A DNA stretch of 64,000 nucleotides from CAVTND01 sp963735955 (GTDB taxonomy: Bacteria > Pseudomonadota > Gammaproteobacteria > Burkholderiales > Burkholderiaceae_F). The stretch spans positions 124,001-188,000 of the forward strand of contig CAVTND010000011.1 in NCBI GenBank assembly GCA_963735955.1, written 5' to 3'. Below, in pieces: positions 18,787 through 26,688 of this stretch (position 1 is the stretch's first letter; each line of letters starts with the position of its first letter). The position numbers and the translations under genes were made by a program. Under the pieces are notes generated by a model. The model was given only the letters and a program-made list of their open reading frames with translations, was not told the DNA's origin and searched no databases.

Positions 18787-19965
18787 ATGAGCCTGCGCAC
18801 CATGACCACGAAAACCAACCTGCTGACCCTCTGGGGCACACCGCACTCGTACTACACGGGGAAGGTGCGCTCGTACCTCATCAAGAAGGGCTTGCCATTT
18901 CGCGAGCTGATGCTTGCCAATCCGCGCTTCAGATCGCATGTTCTGCCCGCAGTGCGCCTGATGGTCGCACCGGTGCTGGAACTGCCGGACGGCGAACTGA
19001 TCCAGGACAGCACCGACATCATCGAGACGCTGGAAGTGCGCTTTCCCGAGAACCCCATGGTGCCGGACACGCCGGTGCAGGCCTGTGTGGCACACCTGCT
19101 CGACGCTTACGGCAGCGAGGGCTTGCTGGCACCGGGAATGCACTATCGCTGGAGCTACCGTGCCCAGCAGGAACACTTCCTGCGCGCCGAATTCGGGCGT
19201 GCGGTGCACAGCGGACCGAATCGCGAGGAGCGGCTCGCCGCAGGTGCGGCGCTGATGAATTACTTCAACGACTTCCTGCCCGTGCTCGGCGTGACGCCGG
19301 AAACAATACCTGCGGTCGAGGCGGCCTATGAGGACTTGCTTGATGTGCTGGACATCCACTTCCAGCACTATCCCTACCTGATGGGCGGGCGTCCGAGCAT
19401 TGCCGACTTTGGTTTCATGGCCCCCATGTACGCCCATCTGGCGCGCGACCCTTATCCGGCCACTCTGATGAAGATGCGTGCGCCCAACGTCTTTCGCTGG
19501 ACCGAGCGGATGAATCTGGCCAACATCGCCGACGCCGAGTTTCCCGACTGCGCCGAGACTTATTTCGCCGACGATGCGATCCCGACCACGCTGGTGCCGG
19601 TACTCGGGCTGCTGTTCCGCGATTGGGGCAATCAGTTGAAGGCGGACACGGCGCTGTTCAATCACTGGATCAGCAGCAATCCTGCGCTGCCGGCCGGTCA
19701 CCTGGTGAATGTGGACGGTGAGCGCAAGGTGCACCCGAGTCTGGGCATGGTCGAATACGAACTGTGTGGCTGCAAGATCAGCCGGGCCAGTGCACCGCAT
19801 GGCCTGTGGCATTTCGCCAAGGCGCAGGCCGCCGCCGCAACACTGAAAGATGGGTCCCGCGCACGGTTCGCCGATCTGCTCCGGCAAACCAAAGGCGAGC
19901 AGGTCATGGGGATTCGTCTGGCACGCTCGATGAAGCGTGAGGACTACGTGCTGGTGTTGAGTTAA
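18787..19965 (+). CDS. Glutathione S-transferase-fold protein
   Basis: The 392-residue protein opens with a thioredoxin-like GST N-domain: LLTLWGTPHSYYTGKVRSYL, then LELPDGELIQDSTDIIETLE, the glutathione-contact turn. A helical GST C-domain follows with HYPYLMGGRPSIADFGFMAP. About 150 residues are added after the usual end, so it is longer than classic GSTs (about 210). Its position after the thiolase and before an SDR suggests a role in the same catabolic pathway, for example isomerisation or dechlorination-like thiol chemistry, but this is inference. A later start at 18802 is possible. Confidence 0.75.
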   Translation: MSLRTMTTKTNLLTLWGTPHSYYTGKVRSYLIKKGLPFRELMLANPRFRSHVLPAVRLMVAPVLELPDGELIQDSTDIIETLEVRFPENPMVPDTPVQACVAHLLDAYGSEGLLAPGMHYRWSYRAQQEHFLRAEFGRAVHSGPNREERLAAGAALMNYFNDFLPVLGVTPETIPAVEAAYEDLLDVLDIHFQHYPYLMGGRPSIADFGFMAPMYAHLARDPYPATLMKMRAPNVFRWTERMNLANIADAEFPDCAETYFADDAIPTTLVPVLGLLFRDWGNQLKADTALFNHWISSNPALPAGHLVNVDGERKVHPSLGMVEYELCGCKISRASAPHGLWHFAKAQAAAATLKDGSRARFADLLRQTKGEQVMGIRLARSMKREDYVLVLS

Positions 19966-20089
19966 GCCGGAGGTCCCTGGCGTTCCGCAGGACGCAACGC
20001 GCTGGGGCTGGCGATCCGGCGCAATCAAGTATGTCGCTTGAGATGCTGCTCAGCGGCACTCATTCAATTTGATAACTGAGGAGCCAACC

Positions 20090-20899
20090 TTGTTCAAAGA
20101 CAAAGTTGTTGTGATCACCGGCGCAGGCTCGGGCATCGGGCGGGCGCTGGCCATGCAGTTGGCCGATGCGGGCGCGCGCCTGGCCCTGTCCGATATCAAT
20201 CAGGCGGGCCTGGACGAAACCTTGAAGCTGCTTCCCAAGTCCGGCAACGGCGCGAGCCTGCGTGCGAAGGGCTATCTCCTGAATGTCTCCTCGTGGGAGG
20301 CGTTCCAGGCGCATGCCGAAGAGGTCAAGCGCGACTTCGGCACCGCACATTACGTTTTCAACAACGCGGGTGCGACGGTCGTTGGGACGGTCGCCCACAC
20401 GACGATCGAAGAGTTCGAATGGCAGCTCGGCATCAATATGTGGGGCGTTCTCTACGGCACCAAGGCGTTTCTGCCGATGATGCTGGCGCAGCGCGAAGGC
20501 TTCATCGTGAACATCTCCAGCGTCTTCGGCCTGGTGGGGTATCCCACGCAAGGTGCTTACAACATGTCCAAATTTGCTGTGCGCGGGCTCTCCGAGTGTT
20601 TGTGGTCTGAACTCGAAGGGACAGGGGTGAGGGCGGTCTGCGTTCATCCGGGCGGGATAAAGACCAACATCGAAAGAGCGGGACGCCGCGTCAAGGCGGC
20701 TGGTGCCGAGGAAGCGAAGTTTTCCGAGACCGCTGCCAAGACGCTTCTTACGCCGCCCGAAGCGTGTGCCGCCGACATCATCAAAGATCTTCGCAAAGGC
20801 AAGAAGCGGATCATTACAGGGCACAAGTCGACGACGATGTTCTGGTTGCCGCGCCTGTTTCCCAACGCCTACCCGACCTTGCTCAGGATGTTCGTCTAA
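20090..20899 (+). CDS. Short-chain dehydrogenase/reductase
   Basis: This is a classical SDR of 269 residues. The TTG start at 20090 is chosen because GGAG at 20081-20084 lies five bases ahead. It shows the cofactor motif VVITGAGSGIGRALAMQLAD at residues 6-25, FNNAGATVVGTVAH (NNAG) and NISSVFGLVGYPTQGAYNMS with the catalytic Ser, followed by Tyr-x-x-x-Lys in AYNMSKFA. VHPGGIKTNI follows. An Asp after the second strand (ALSDINQAG) suggests NAD rather than NADP. It is the last enzyme of the acyl-CoA cluster, 124 bp after the GST-like gene. Confidence 0.9.
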   Translation: MFKDKVVVITGAGSGIGRALAMQLADAGARLALSDINQAGLDETLKLLPKSGNGASLRAKGYLLNVSSWEAFQAHAEEVKRDFGTAHYVFNNAGATVVGTVAHTTIEEFEWQLGINMWGVLYGTKAFLPMMLAQREGFIVNISSVFGLVGYPTQGAYNMSKFAVRGLSECLWSELEGTGVRAVCVHPGGIKTNIERAGRRVKAAGAEEAKFSETAAKTLLTPPEACAADIIKDLRKGKKRIITGHKSTTMFWLPRLFPNAYPTLLRMFV

Positions 20900-20919
20900 G
20901 GCATCGAAGGAGTCGTCGA

Positions 20920-21297
20920 ATGGCATCGAATTCGCACCGCGCGCTTTTTCTTTCCGCGGCCTGGTTCAACTTTCTAGCCGGGTTACCTTTGATCGTCGCC
21001 CTGGACACCATGGCGCCGCTCATGGGTTTTCAGATCAACCCGACGGCGGTCATGTTCATTCAGATAACCGCAGCGATCGTTTTGATCTTCGGCTGGGCCT
21101 ATTGGATGATCGCTCGGGATCCGAAACGCTTTCGTCCCTATATCCAGCTCGGGATCATTGGGAAAACAATGTTCGTTGTCGTGGTCTGGGGTCACTGGTT
21201 CGCAGGCAACCTTTCCTGGCTTCTGCCCGCGCTTGTCGCCGTCGACGCGATCTACGCGGTGCTGTTCTGGCGTTACTACCGTCAAACCGCCGTCTGA
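20920..21297 (+). CDS. Hypothetical membrane protein
   Basis: The 125-residue product has four predicted membrane helices, at about residues 8-28, 43-63, 78-96 and 98-117. Sample motifs are MFIQITAAIVLIFGWAYWMI and GIIGKTMFVVVVWGHWFAGN. ATG 20920 follows GAAGGAGT by a few bases and starts 21 bp after the SDR stop, so it is very likely co-transcribed with the acyl-CoA genes. No family is named with confidence. It may be a small membrane partner of the pathway. Confidence 0.7.
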   Translation: MASNSHRALFLSAAWFNFLAGLPLIVALDTMAPLMGFQINPTAVMFIQITAAIVLIFGWAYWMIARDPKRFRPYIQLGIIGKTMFVVVVWGHWFAGNLSWLLPALVAVDAIYAVLFWRYYRQTAV

Positions 21298-21366
21298 CGT
21301 TCAAAGCGTCGAATCTGTGAAACAGGTAGATAGCCCTGCAACCACGCAGCCCAAACCTTCAGTCAA

Positions 21367-22086
21367 CTAGCTGAGGATCCGATCGTAGGAATCCCGGTCC
21401 GCCTTGTAGCAGCCGCAGGAAGCAGCCTTGAGCCCACGCCGGTCAAGGACGGTGATGTTGCCGCGGCTGTAGTGGATCAGACGGCGCTTCTGGAGCGAAC
21501 TCGCCGCCTTGGTGACACCAACCCGCCGCACACCCAGCATCAAGGCCAGGAACTCTTGAGTTACATGGAAGCTGTCCGAGTGCGCGCGATCCTGGGTCAT
21601 CAGGAGCCAGCGGGCAAGCCGCGACTCCACCACATGAAAGCGCGTACAGGCCGCGGCCTGCGCGAGCTGGTTCATCTGGACGAAGGCATAGCGGTCGAGC
21701 CCCCGCTGCAGTGCCGCGCTGCGTTCGAGCTCGTGACAGAAGAGTACTGTCGTCATCCGTAGCGCAGGCCCCGCACCCTGCACCACAGCGCGCACTGGCG
21801 AGATGTCGATGCCGAGCACGAGCGGAATCCCAAACATGCCCTCATTGCCAACCAGGCCGACTTCGAGGGAGGCCGAAGCGTCGACGGGCATGATCAGCGA
21901 AATGAAGCTTCGGGTCGGGAAATAGACGTGGCCAAGGCGCTCGCCAGGCGTGTACAGGACGTCGGCGAAAACGAGGTCGACGGATTCGCACCCGGCCAAC
22001 ATCCGTCGTTGTTCGCTGGCAGGCAATGCTTCAAGCAGGCGATTGACCGCCGGGGCGCGGGCTGGGGCGCGCAAAGTCGCTGGCAC
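21367..22086 (-). CDS. Crp/Fnr-family transcriptional regulator, copy 1
   Basis: The 239-residue product has an N-terminal cyclic-nucleotide-binding-type beta roll (YTPGERLGHVYFPTRSFISL, VGNEGMFGIPLVLGIDISPV) and a C-terminal winged helix (LALMLGVRRVGVTKAASSLQ). The start is taken as GTG 22086 because GAGGAG lies seven bases ahead; TTG 22089 is an alternative. The phosphate-binding Arg-Ser-Ala of true Crp is not obvious, so it may not bind cAMP. It is a paralogue of the next gene, 191 bp upstream on the same strand. A dyad of the proposed Crp-like type lies 145 bases upstream. A cysteine-containing tail (ASCGCYKADRD) is shared with the paralogue. Confidence 0.82.
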   Translation of the reverse strand: MPATLRAPARAPAVNRLLEALPASEQRRMLAGCESVDLVFADVLYTPGERLGHVYFPTRSFISLIMPVDASASLEVGLVGNEGMFGIPLVLGIDISPVRAVVQGAGPALRMTTVLFCHELERSAALQRGLDRYAFVQMNQLAQAAACTRFHVVESRLARWLLMTQDRAHSDSFHVTQEFLALMLGVRRVGVTKAASSLQKRRLIHYSRGNITVLDRRGLKAASCGCYKADRDSYDRILS

Positions 22087-22230
22087 CAATACTCTCCTCA
22101 GATTCGGGCGCGAACCGCTTGTCGGCACCCGGCGAATTGAGGCGCAATTCCGATGCCCGATGCCGACGACGCAAGTGCGGACTCGCTTACTGTGTTTGCA
22201 GCGAGCGTACGTCGGGGTCGTCGCCGCGTC

Positions 22231-22246
22231 TGCGCGCTGGCGCACA
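22231..22246 (-). promoter_or_regulatory. Crp-like dyad site 1 (upstream of Crp/Fnr copy 1)
   Basis: Read on the minus strand, the site is TGTGCG-CCAG-CGCGCA inside CCTATGTGCGCCAGCGCGCA. It has the 5-6-5 spacing of Crp-family operators. It lies 145 bases ahead of the copy 1 start codon in the gap between the two regulators. It shares the CTATGT left flank with sites 6 and 7. Confidence 0.5.
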
Positions 22247-22277
22247 TAGGTGCGCAACGCGGGAGGGCCCCGGAGAC

Positions 22278-23075
22278 CTACTTGACCACGTAAGGCAGGA
22301 GTCGATCGAACTCCGACTTGACCACCTGGTAGCACTCACACGACCGTGCCTCCAGGCGCGGGCGATCGAGCACGGTGATCTTGCCGCGGCGATAGCGAAT
22401 CAATCCGGCTTCCTGCAACTGGCCGGCCGCCTCGGTGACCCCTTCGCGGCGTACGCCCAGCATGTTGGCGATCAATTCCTGAGTCATTGACAGTTCGTTC
22501 GATGACAAACGGTCCAGGCTCAGCAACAGCCAGCGGCACAACTGCTGGTCAACCGAATGATGCCGGTTGCAGACCGCGGTCTGCGCCATCTGGGTGATCA
22601 GCGCCTGGGTGTAGCGCAGCAGCAGATGCATCGTTGGCCCGAAGCGCCCGAACTCGTCCTTGAGCAGATCGGCTCTCAACCGAAAGCCGTGGCCTGCGCT
22701 TTGCACCACCGCACGGCTCGGCGTGGTGTCGCCGCCCATAAAGAGCGAAATGCCAAGAATGCCTTCATTGCCGACGATGGCGATTTCGGCCGACGCCCCA
22801 TCCTCCATGACATACAGCAGCGACACTATGGACGTGGTGGGGAAATAGACGTGCCGCAACCTGTCGCCGGACTCGTAGATCACGTCACCGAGCCTCATCG
22901 GTATCAACTCCAGATGGGATGCGAGCCGTGCATAGTCACTGGCCGGCAGCGCGTTGAGCAAATGATTTTGATGGGGGCTGTGCCGGGCCGGTGCAGGCAC
23001 GCGAGAACTGCCGTTCGGGGGCAGGGAAGCCGCTCCTCCGCCATTGCTCGCTGGTTTCCTCGCAGCCATTGACAT
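22278..23075 (-). CDS. Crp/Fnr-family transcriptional regulator, copy 2
   Basis: This 265-residue protein is laid out as copy 1, with an extra 35-residue Ala/Pro/Ser-rich N-terminus. The sensor roll reads YESGDRLRHVYFPTTSIVSL and VGNEGILGISLFMGGDTTPS. The winged helix reads ELIANMLGVRREGVTEAAGQ. The recognition-helix region is nearly the same in both proteins, so they should bind the same DNA motif. It ends with a cysteine pair (ARSCECYQVV) like copy 1. A near-perfect dyad, TGTGCG-CTAC-CGCACA, sits 26-41 bases upstream of its start, a position fit for autoregulation. The tandem pair heads the stress island. Confidence 0.85.
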   Translation of the reverse strand: MSMAARKPASNGGGAASLPPNGSSRVPAPARHSPHQNHLLNALPASDYARLASHLELIPMRLGDVIYESGDRLRHVYFPTTSIVSLLYVMEDGASAEIAIVGNEGILGISLFMGGDTTPSRAVVQSAGHGFRLRADLLKDEFGRFGPTMHLLLRYTQALITQMAQTAVCNRHHSVDQQLCRWLLLSLDRLSSNELSMTQELIANMLGVRREGVTEAAGQLQEAGLIRYRRGKITVLDRPRLEARSCECYQVVKSEFDRLLPYVVK

Positions 23076-23100
23076 AGCCTATACCTTTGGGCAATGCACT

Positions 23101-23116
23101 TGTGCGCTACCGCACA
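23101..23116 (+). promoter_or_regulatory. Crp-like dyad site 2 (upstream of Crp/Fnr copy 2)
   Basis: TGTGCG-CTAC-CGCACA is a perfect 6-4-6 inverted repeat, the most symmetrical of the eight sites. It lies 26 bases before the ATG of copy 2, where binding would overlap or block the promoter. Confidence 0.6.
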
Positions 23117-23177
23117 GTGACCGGCTGGCGCCTCCGGACCCATGGCCTCGTGTTTCAGCGGCGGATCGGCTGATTTC

Positions 23178-23193
23178 TGTGCGCCAGCGCACC
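23178..23193 (+). promoter_or_regulatory. Crp-like dyad site 3 (upstream of glsB-sod)
   Basis: TGTGCG-CCAG-CGCACC followed by GACC. It lies 104 bases before ATG 23297 of the GlsB-type gene, in the divergent region shared with Crp/Fnr copy 2. The extension CGCACCGACC is repeated nearly unchanged in sites 4, 5 and 8. Confidence 0.55.
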
Positions 23194-23296
23194 GACCAAT
23201 GCCTCCAGTGAGACCAGACTGCGAGTCAGGTGTTGAAGCAAGCCGCAGCGGGATTGGTCCGCAGCGACTATGCCAAGACCACTATCGGAGTCAAAC

Positions 23297-23470
23297 ATGA
23301 CCGTGTTGGTCTGGATTGTTCTCGGACTGGTCTCGGGAATCATCGCCAGCAAGATTGTCAACCGAAGCGGCAGGGGTTTCGTGACCGACATGGCTCTCGG
23401 CATCGTGGGTGCGCTGATTGGAGGCTGGCTCTTCAATACCTTCGGAATGCCCCAAAGGGGAATCGAATGA
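23297..23470 (+). CDS. GlsB/YeaQ/YmgE-type membrane protein, C-terminally short
   Basis: The 57-residue product starts at ATG 23297 with CGGAG ahead. It matches the first half of the family: VLVWIVLGLVSGIIASKIVN then DMALGIVGALIGGWLFNTFG. The usual second helix pair (about residues 55-85, present in the copy at 28011-28280) is missing. The reading ends at TGA 23470 inside an ATGA overlap with the superoxide dismutase start. It is either a naturally shortened form translationally coupled to the enzyme or a truncation remnant. Family members are stress-induced envelope proteins of unknown mechanism. Confidence 0.7.
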   Translation: MTVLVWIVLGLVSGIIASKIVNRSGRGFVTDMALGIVGALIGGWLFNTFGMPQRGIE

Positions 23471-24198
23471 TTGCGAACGAAGTTCACCGATCAAGAAAGG
23501 CAGTGGCTCGGCAGGGGCCTCCGCCGGAACATCGGCTGCCGCCGTTGCCCTATGCATATGCGGCACTCGAGCCGACCATCGATGCACGCACGATGATGCT
23601 CCACCATGCCGCGCACCATGCCTTCTACGTGGAGAAGCTGAACGCAGCGCTGGAGGAGTATCCGGAGCTGCAGGGTCGCACGGCAATCTGGTTGTTGCTC
23701 AATCTGATCAAGGTTCCAAAGGAGATCCGCACTGCCGTCCGCCACAACGGGGGCGGCCACGTGAACCACAGCATGTTCTGGCGCGCCATGTCACCCGATG
23801 GGGACGAGGAACCGTCCGGTCGGCTGGCTGACGCCATCGTGCGTGACTTTGGCAATGTCGAAAGGCTCAAGGCCCGGTTTGCGGAGGTCGGTCAACAGGT
23901 GTTTGGCTCCGGATGGGTGTGGCTGGCAAGAACGCATCTGGATGGCGGCAGGCTGCAGGTACTCAGCACCTTCGGTCACGAAAACCCCATGTTGCAGGGC
24001 CACTATCCGATCCTGGTCAACGACGTATGGGAACACGCCCACTACCTGAAATACGAGAACCGGCGTGCGGACTATCTGAACGACTGGTGGGCGGTGGCTA
24101 ACTGGGAAGAGGCCGCCCGACGCTACGAAGGTTCCAGGCATTCCGCCCCCGATGACTGGGAGGCCGAAGGCGGGCGCCTTCTTGCGGCGACCACATGA
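23467..24198 (+). CDS. Superoxide dismutase (Fe/Mn type)
   Basis: The 243-residue enzyme should convert superoxide to hydrogen peroxide and oxygen. Metal ligands are visible: His in MMLHHAAHHAFYVEKLN, His in GGHVNHSMFWRAMSP, and Asp and His in VNDVWEHAHYLKYENRRADY. FGSGWVWLARTHLDGGRLQV is the usual core. About 30 basic residues precede the family start and about 25 extra residues follow its end (HSAPDDWEAEGGRLLAATT). No signal peptide is seen, so it is cytosolic. Its start overlaps the stop of the GlsB gene (ATGA). A Crp-like dyad stands upstream of the pair. Mn versus Fe cannot be decided. Confidence 0.92.
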   Translation: MIANEVHRSRKAVARQGPPPEHRLPPLPYAYAALEPTIDARTMMLHHAAHHAFYVEKLNAALEEYPELQGRTAIWLLLNLIKVPKEIRTAVRHNGGGHVNHSMFWRAMSPDGDEEPSGRLADAIVRDFGNVERLKARFAEVGQQVFGSGWVWLARTHLDGGRLQVLSTFGHENPMLQGHYPILVNDVWEHAHYLKYENRRADYLNDWWAVANWEEAARRYEGSRHSAPDDWEAEGGRLLAATT

Positions 24199-24226
24199 TC
24201 CTCCGTGCGTTCGCATGGCGTTCCAA

Positions 24227-24242
24227 GATGCGCGACCGTACC
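24227..24242 (+). promoter_or_regulatory. Crp-like dyad site 4 (upstream of DUF883 gene)
   Basis: GATGCG-CGAC-CGTACC followed by GACC. The left arm is degenerate but the right part CGTACCGACC is the same ten bases as in site 5. It lies 126 bases before ATG 24368. Confidence 0.4.
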
Positions 24243-24367
24243 GACCGCCGCCGCATTCGCGGCTACGAGGCTCGCACTGAAAGATTTCCATTTCCAGGCG
24301 GCCGATAGGACCGCCTGTCATGAACCGAATCCATCGGTTCCTAATCAGTTCATTCAGGGAGTTGAAT

Positions 24368-24721
24368 ATGGAAGCAACGGGAACTCTTACCGCAAGTGCC
24401 AACGACGTCAAAGGCTCGTCGCTGGTGCGTGGCGTCGATCAAGCGGCCATGGGAGCACACAACACGATCACTGCGGTGTCCGACTCCGCGCGACCGGCAG
24501 TGGACCGCATGGCATCCAGTGCACATGATGTCGTTGACCGGGTTGCCGGGGTGGCGACACAGACGGCCGAGACGCTTGGTGTCAAAAGCGAGCAATTGAA
24601 GAGTGCCCAGAAAAGGCTGATGGAAAGTGCCCGCGACTACGTGCGCGAACATCCCGTCGCCTCGTTGGGGATTGCAGTGGCCACGGGTTATGTGCTGAGC
24701 CGACTGTTGTCCTCTCGATAG
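24368..24721 (+). CDS. DUF883 (ElaB/YqjD-type) membrane-anchored protein
   Basis: The 117-residue product starts at ATG 24368 after AGGGAG. A long amphipathic helical part (VDRMASSAHDVVDRVAGVAT, KSEQLKSAQKRLMESARDYV) is followed by REHPVASLGIAVATGYVLSR, a single C-terminal membrane helix ending in arginine. This is the layout of ElaB/YqjD proteins, which tether ribosomes or other partners to the inner membrane in stationary phase. A Crp-like site lies upstream. It ends the plus-strand part of this stretch. Confidence 0.85.
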   Translation: MEATGTLTASANDVKGSSLVRGVDQAAMGAHNTITAVSDSARPAVDRMASSAHDVVDRVAGVATQTAETLGVKSEQLKSAQKRLMESARDYVREHPVASLGIAVATGYVLSRLLSSR

Positions 24722-24829
24722 CCACTTCGTCGAATGTTGACACCGCCCGAAGCTAGCACCGCTGAGCCTGTACAGGGCCGCGATCGCGGTGAGCAGACGA
24801 GCTCGTGGTCATAGTGCGCTAAACAACGA

Positions 24830-25024
24830 CTACTTCTTGTCGCCCTTTGCCGCGTCCTGGATAGCCTCACCGGCTTTCTCGACCTGCTGTCCAACCTTTT
24901 CCACCGCTTTGTCGATCTGCTTTCCGGCCTGCTCTGCCGGGCCTGGCTTCTCGCAACCGGCCGCTGCGACAAGCAATGCGCCCATGATCAAGGCGACGCT
25001 GACGGTCTCGCGCAAGTTCAACAT
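24830..25024 (-). CDS. Small lipoprotein
   Basis: The 64-residue product has ATG 25024 after AGGAG. The signal MLNLRETVSVALIMGALLVA ends at a lipobox (AAGC, Cys near residue 24). The mature part, about 40 residues, is an amphipathic helix rich in Lys, Glu and Ala (QIDKAVEKVGQQVEKAGEAI), similar to short envelope proteins found beside CsbD and GlsB genes. Function is unknown. It probably sits in the membrane as a stress-induced spacer or coiled coil. Confidence 0.7.
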   Translation of the reverse strand: MLNLRETVSVALIMGALLVAAAGCEKPGPAEQAGKQIDKAVEKVGQQVEKAGEAIQDAAKGDKK

Positions 25025-25144
25025 TTGTAGCTCCTGGAGTCTCTGGCGTCCGGTGGCGTAAGCGGCCGCATCGGCTACTCTCGGTGCGGGATGAGGGCGA
25101 TCGGTGAACGCGACGCGCTGGCGTTCCAGCGCATCGCATGTCGA

Positions 25145-25369
25145 TCACTTCTTCGGTTTATCGACTTCGTGGCCAATCACGCCGCCGACGACGGCGCCGC
25201 CGACGGTTCCGAGCGCGCTGCCACCGGTAAGCACTGCACCACCGACGGCGCCGACGCCTGCGCCGATCGCGGTGTTCTTGTCCTGGTTGGACATGCTGGA
25301 ACACGCGCCCAGGCCGAGCACAATTGCCGCGGCAATCGCACCGACTGCGGGTCTGTTCATCGTTTTCAT
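25145..25369 (-). CDS. Glycine-zipper lipoprotein (OsmB-like)
   Basis: The 74-residue product starts at ATG 25369 after GAGGTAG. The signal ends in the lipobox LGAC (residues 20-23, Cys 23). The mature protein is a glycine zipper, IGAGVGAVGGAVLTGGSALG then TVGGAVVGGVIGHEVDKPKK, as in OsmB and the 2TM glycine-zipper domain of outer-membrane lipoproteins. These proteins are typically induced by osmotic or stationary-phase stress. It lies in a minus-strand run with the lipoprotein at 24830 and the Cys-repeat protein at 25429. Confidence 0.78.
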   Translation of the reverse strand: MKTMNRPAVGAIAAAIVLGLGACSSMSNQDKNTAIGAGVGAVGGAVLTGGSALGTVGGAVVGGVIGHEVDKPKK

Positions 25370-25428
25370 TGGACTACCTCTTTCTCAATCGTGGAGCTCT
25401 GAAGGTTCAGTTCGTGGTGGTGCACGGC

Positions 25429-26043
25429 TCAGGACTTGCCGAACTGCACTTTCGCCCGATCCAGGCATACATCCTTCGCGGCGCCCGCGTACTGGTCGCA
25501 CTTCTCCTTCGCCACCGCGTACTGGGCCTCGAGCTTGTCAGCCGCGGCGTCCTTGCGGGCCGTGGCAGTCTGGGCGTCGGCCGTGCCGAATGCAGCGGCA
25601 GACTTCTCGTTAGCAGTCTTGTTTGCTTCCGAAGCCTTCATCTGCGCCTTCGCGTCAGCGATGGCAGCCGTTTCCGCCGCTTTCGCTTCCTTCACGCAAA
25701 CATCCTTTGCATTGCCGGACATGTCATCGCATCGTTCCTTCGCAACGGCATAGCCGGCTTCGGCCTTGGCGACACGCACCTGGTACTGAGTCTTCAGGGA
25801 GTGCGAGTAACTGGCTTCGAGTTCAGCTCTTGCAATCTTTTCGTTGCCATTGGCCTCGGCAACGCAGATATCCTTCTGATTGCTGGCAAGGGACGCACAG
25901 CCCGCCGTGGCCGCCTTGTACTCGGCCGCGATCCTGTCCTTGGCCGCCAGGTACTCGCTTTTCGACAGATTCTTTGCCATTACGCCGCCGCTGAACGCGA
26001 GGCCGACCGCAAGCGCGATCACAGTGATGTTGAGTTTGTTCAC
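25429..26043 (-). CDS. Secreted protein with three paired-cysteine repeats
   Basis: The 204-residue product starts at GTG 26043 after AAGGAAC. A signal peptide (MNKLNITVIALAVGLAFSGG) is cleaved near AKN at residue 23. Three units recur: CASLASNQKDICVAEANG, CDDMSGNAKDVCVKEAKA and CDQYAGAAKDVCLDRAKV. Each has two cysteines nine or ten residues apart, separated by long Ala/Lys/Glu helices. Six cysteines in a periplasmic protein suggest disulfides or metal binding. The helical spacers look like coiled coil. I know no assigned function. It is divergent from csbD, with a Crp-like dyad in the 409-bp gap. Confidence 0.7.
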   Translation of the reverse strand: MNKLNITVIALAVGLAFSGGVMAKNLSKSEYLAAKDRIAAEYKAATAGCASLASNQKDICVAEANGNEKIARAELEASYSHSLKTQYQVRVAKAEAGYAVAKERCDDMSGNAKDVCVKEAKAAETAAIADAKAQMKASEANKTANEKSAAAFGTADAQTATARKDAAADKLEAQYAVAKEKCDQYAGAAKDVCLDRAKVQFGKS

Positions 26044-26452
26044 TTTCGTTCCTTCATGTGGCGACTTTTGAAGTGATGCGTCGGCAAGCCATGCCAAACA
26101 CACACATCTCTTCGCCAACACGATACGTTTCCCAACCGTTGCACATTGCCACGGCGCAGGCGTGGTGTCCCTGCTGGCTCCGATAGTTCGAGGGTAGAGC
26201 AGAGGTTCGTTTCCGTCTGTCTGCTAGCACGCATAGCTAATGTGCGTCACCGTACCGACCGTCACCACCAGCCTGGATAAGCTGTTCTCATCCGCAAGAA
26301 GAAGTCCTGTGCGCGGGCGAATACTTGCGAGGGAGCGCCGTCACGGACACCGTGAACCCACGCACACCGCATGCCAGTGCGAAGCCCGCGACCAAAGGCA
26401 ATTACCGCCGTTGGCAATTACGCCAATGAGTTCATCATCGAAGGAAACCACC
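26044..26452. promoter_or_regulatory. Divergent intergenic region with Crp-like dyad site 5
   Basis: The gap of about 409 bp separates the Cys-repeat gene and csbD. The dyad TGTGCG-TCAC-CGTACC, followed by GACC, occupies 26241-26256, almost exactly midway: 197-198 bases from each start codon. No further gene-like reading with a ribosome site was found in the gap. Confidence 0.5.
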
Positions 26453-26677
26453 ATGAATTGGGATGTCATCGAAGGCAACTGGAAGCAGTTCAAGGGGCAT
26501 GTGAAAGAGAAGTGGGGCAAGCTGACCGACGACAATCTCGACACGATCGCCGGTAAGCGCGAACAGCTTTCGGGAAGAATCCAGGAAAGCTATGGCATCA
26601 CCAAGGACCAGGCAGAGGTGCAGCTCAAGGCCTTTGAGGAAGTCCACAAGGACTTTCAGTCGAAGGTCTCAGCGTAG
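26453..26677 (+). CDS. CsbD family stress protein
   Basis: The 74-residue product starts at ATG 26453 with AAGGAA six bases ahead. It carries the whole family signature: MNWDVIEGNWKQFKGHVKEK, WGKLTDDNLDTIAGKREQLS and GRIQESYGITKDQAEVQLKA. CsbD-like proteins (YjbJ in E. coli) are small, highly charged and abundant under general or osmotic stress, but have no known biochemical activity. It is followed by a strong hairpin before the convergent GGDEF gene. Confidence 0.92.
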   Translation: MNWDVIEGNWKQFKGHVKEKWGKLTDDNLDTIAGKREQLSGRIQESYGITKDQAEVQLKAFEEVHKDFQSKVSA

Positions 26678-26688
26678 TTGCAGCCTTC

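Noticed and set aside
18754..20028. Open reading frame of 424 codons on the minus strand
   Set aside because: It is antisense to the GST-fold gene, and its composition (His/Gln/Arg-rich) is typical of a reverse-strand shadow.
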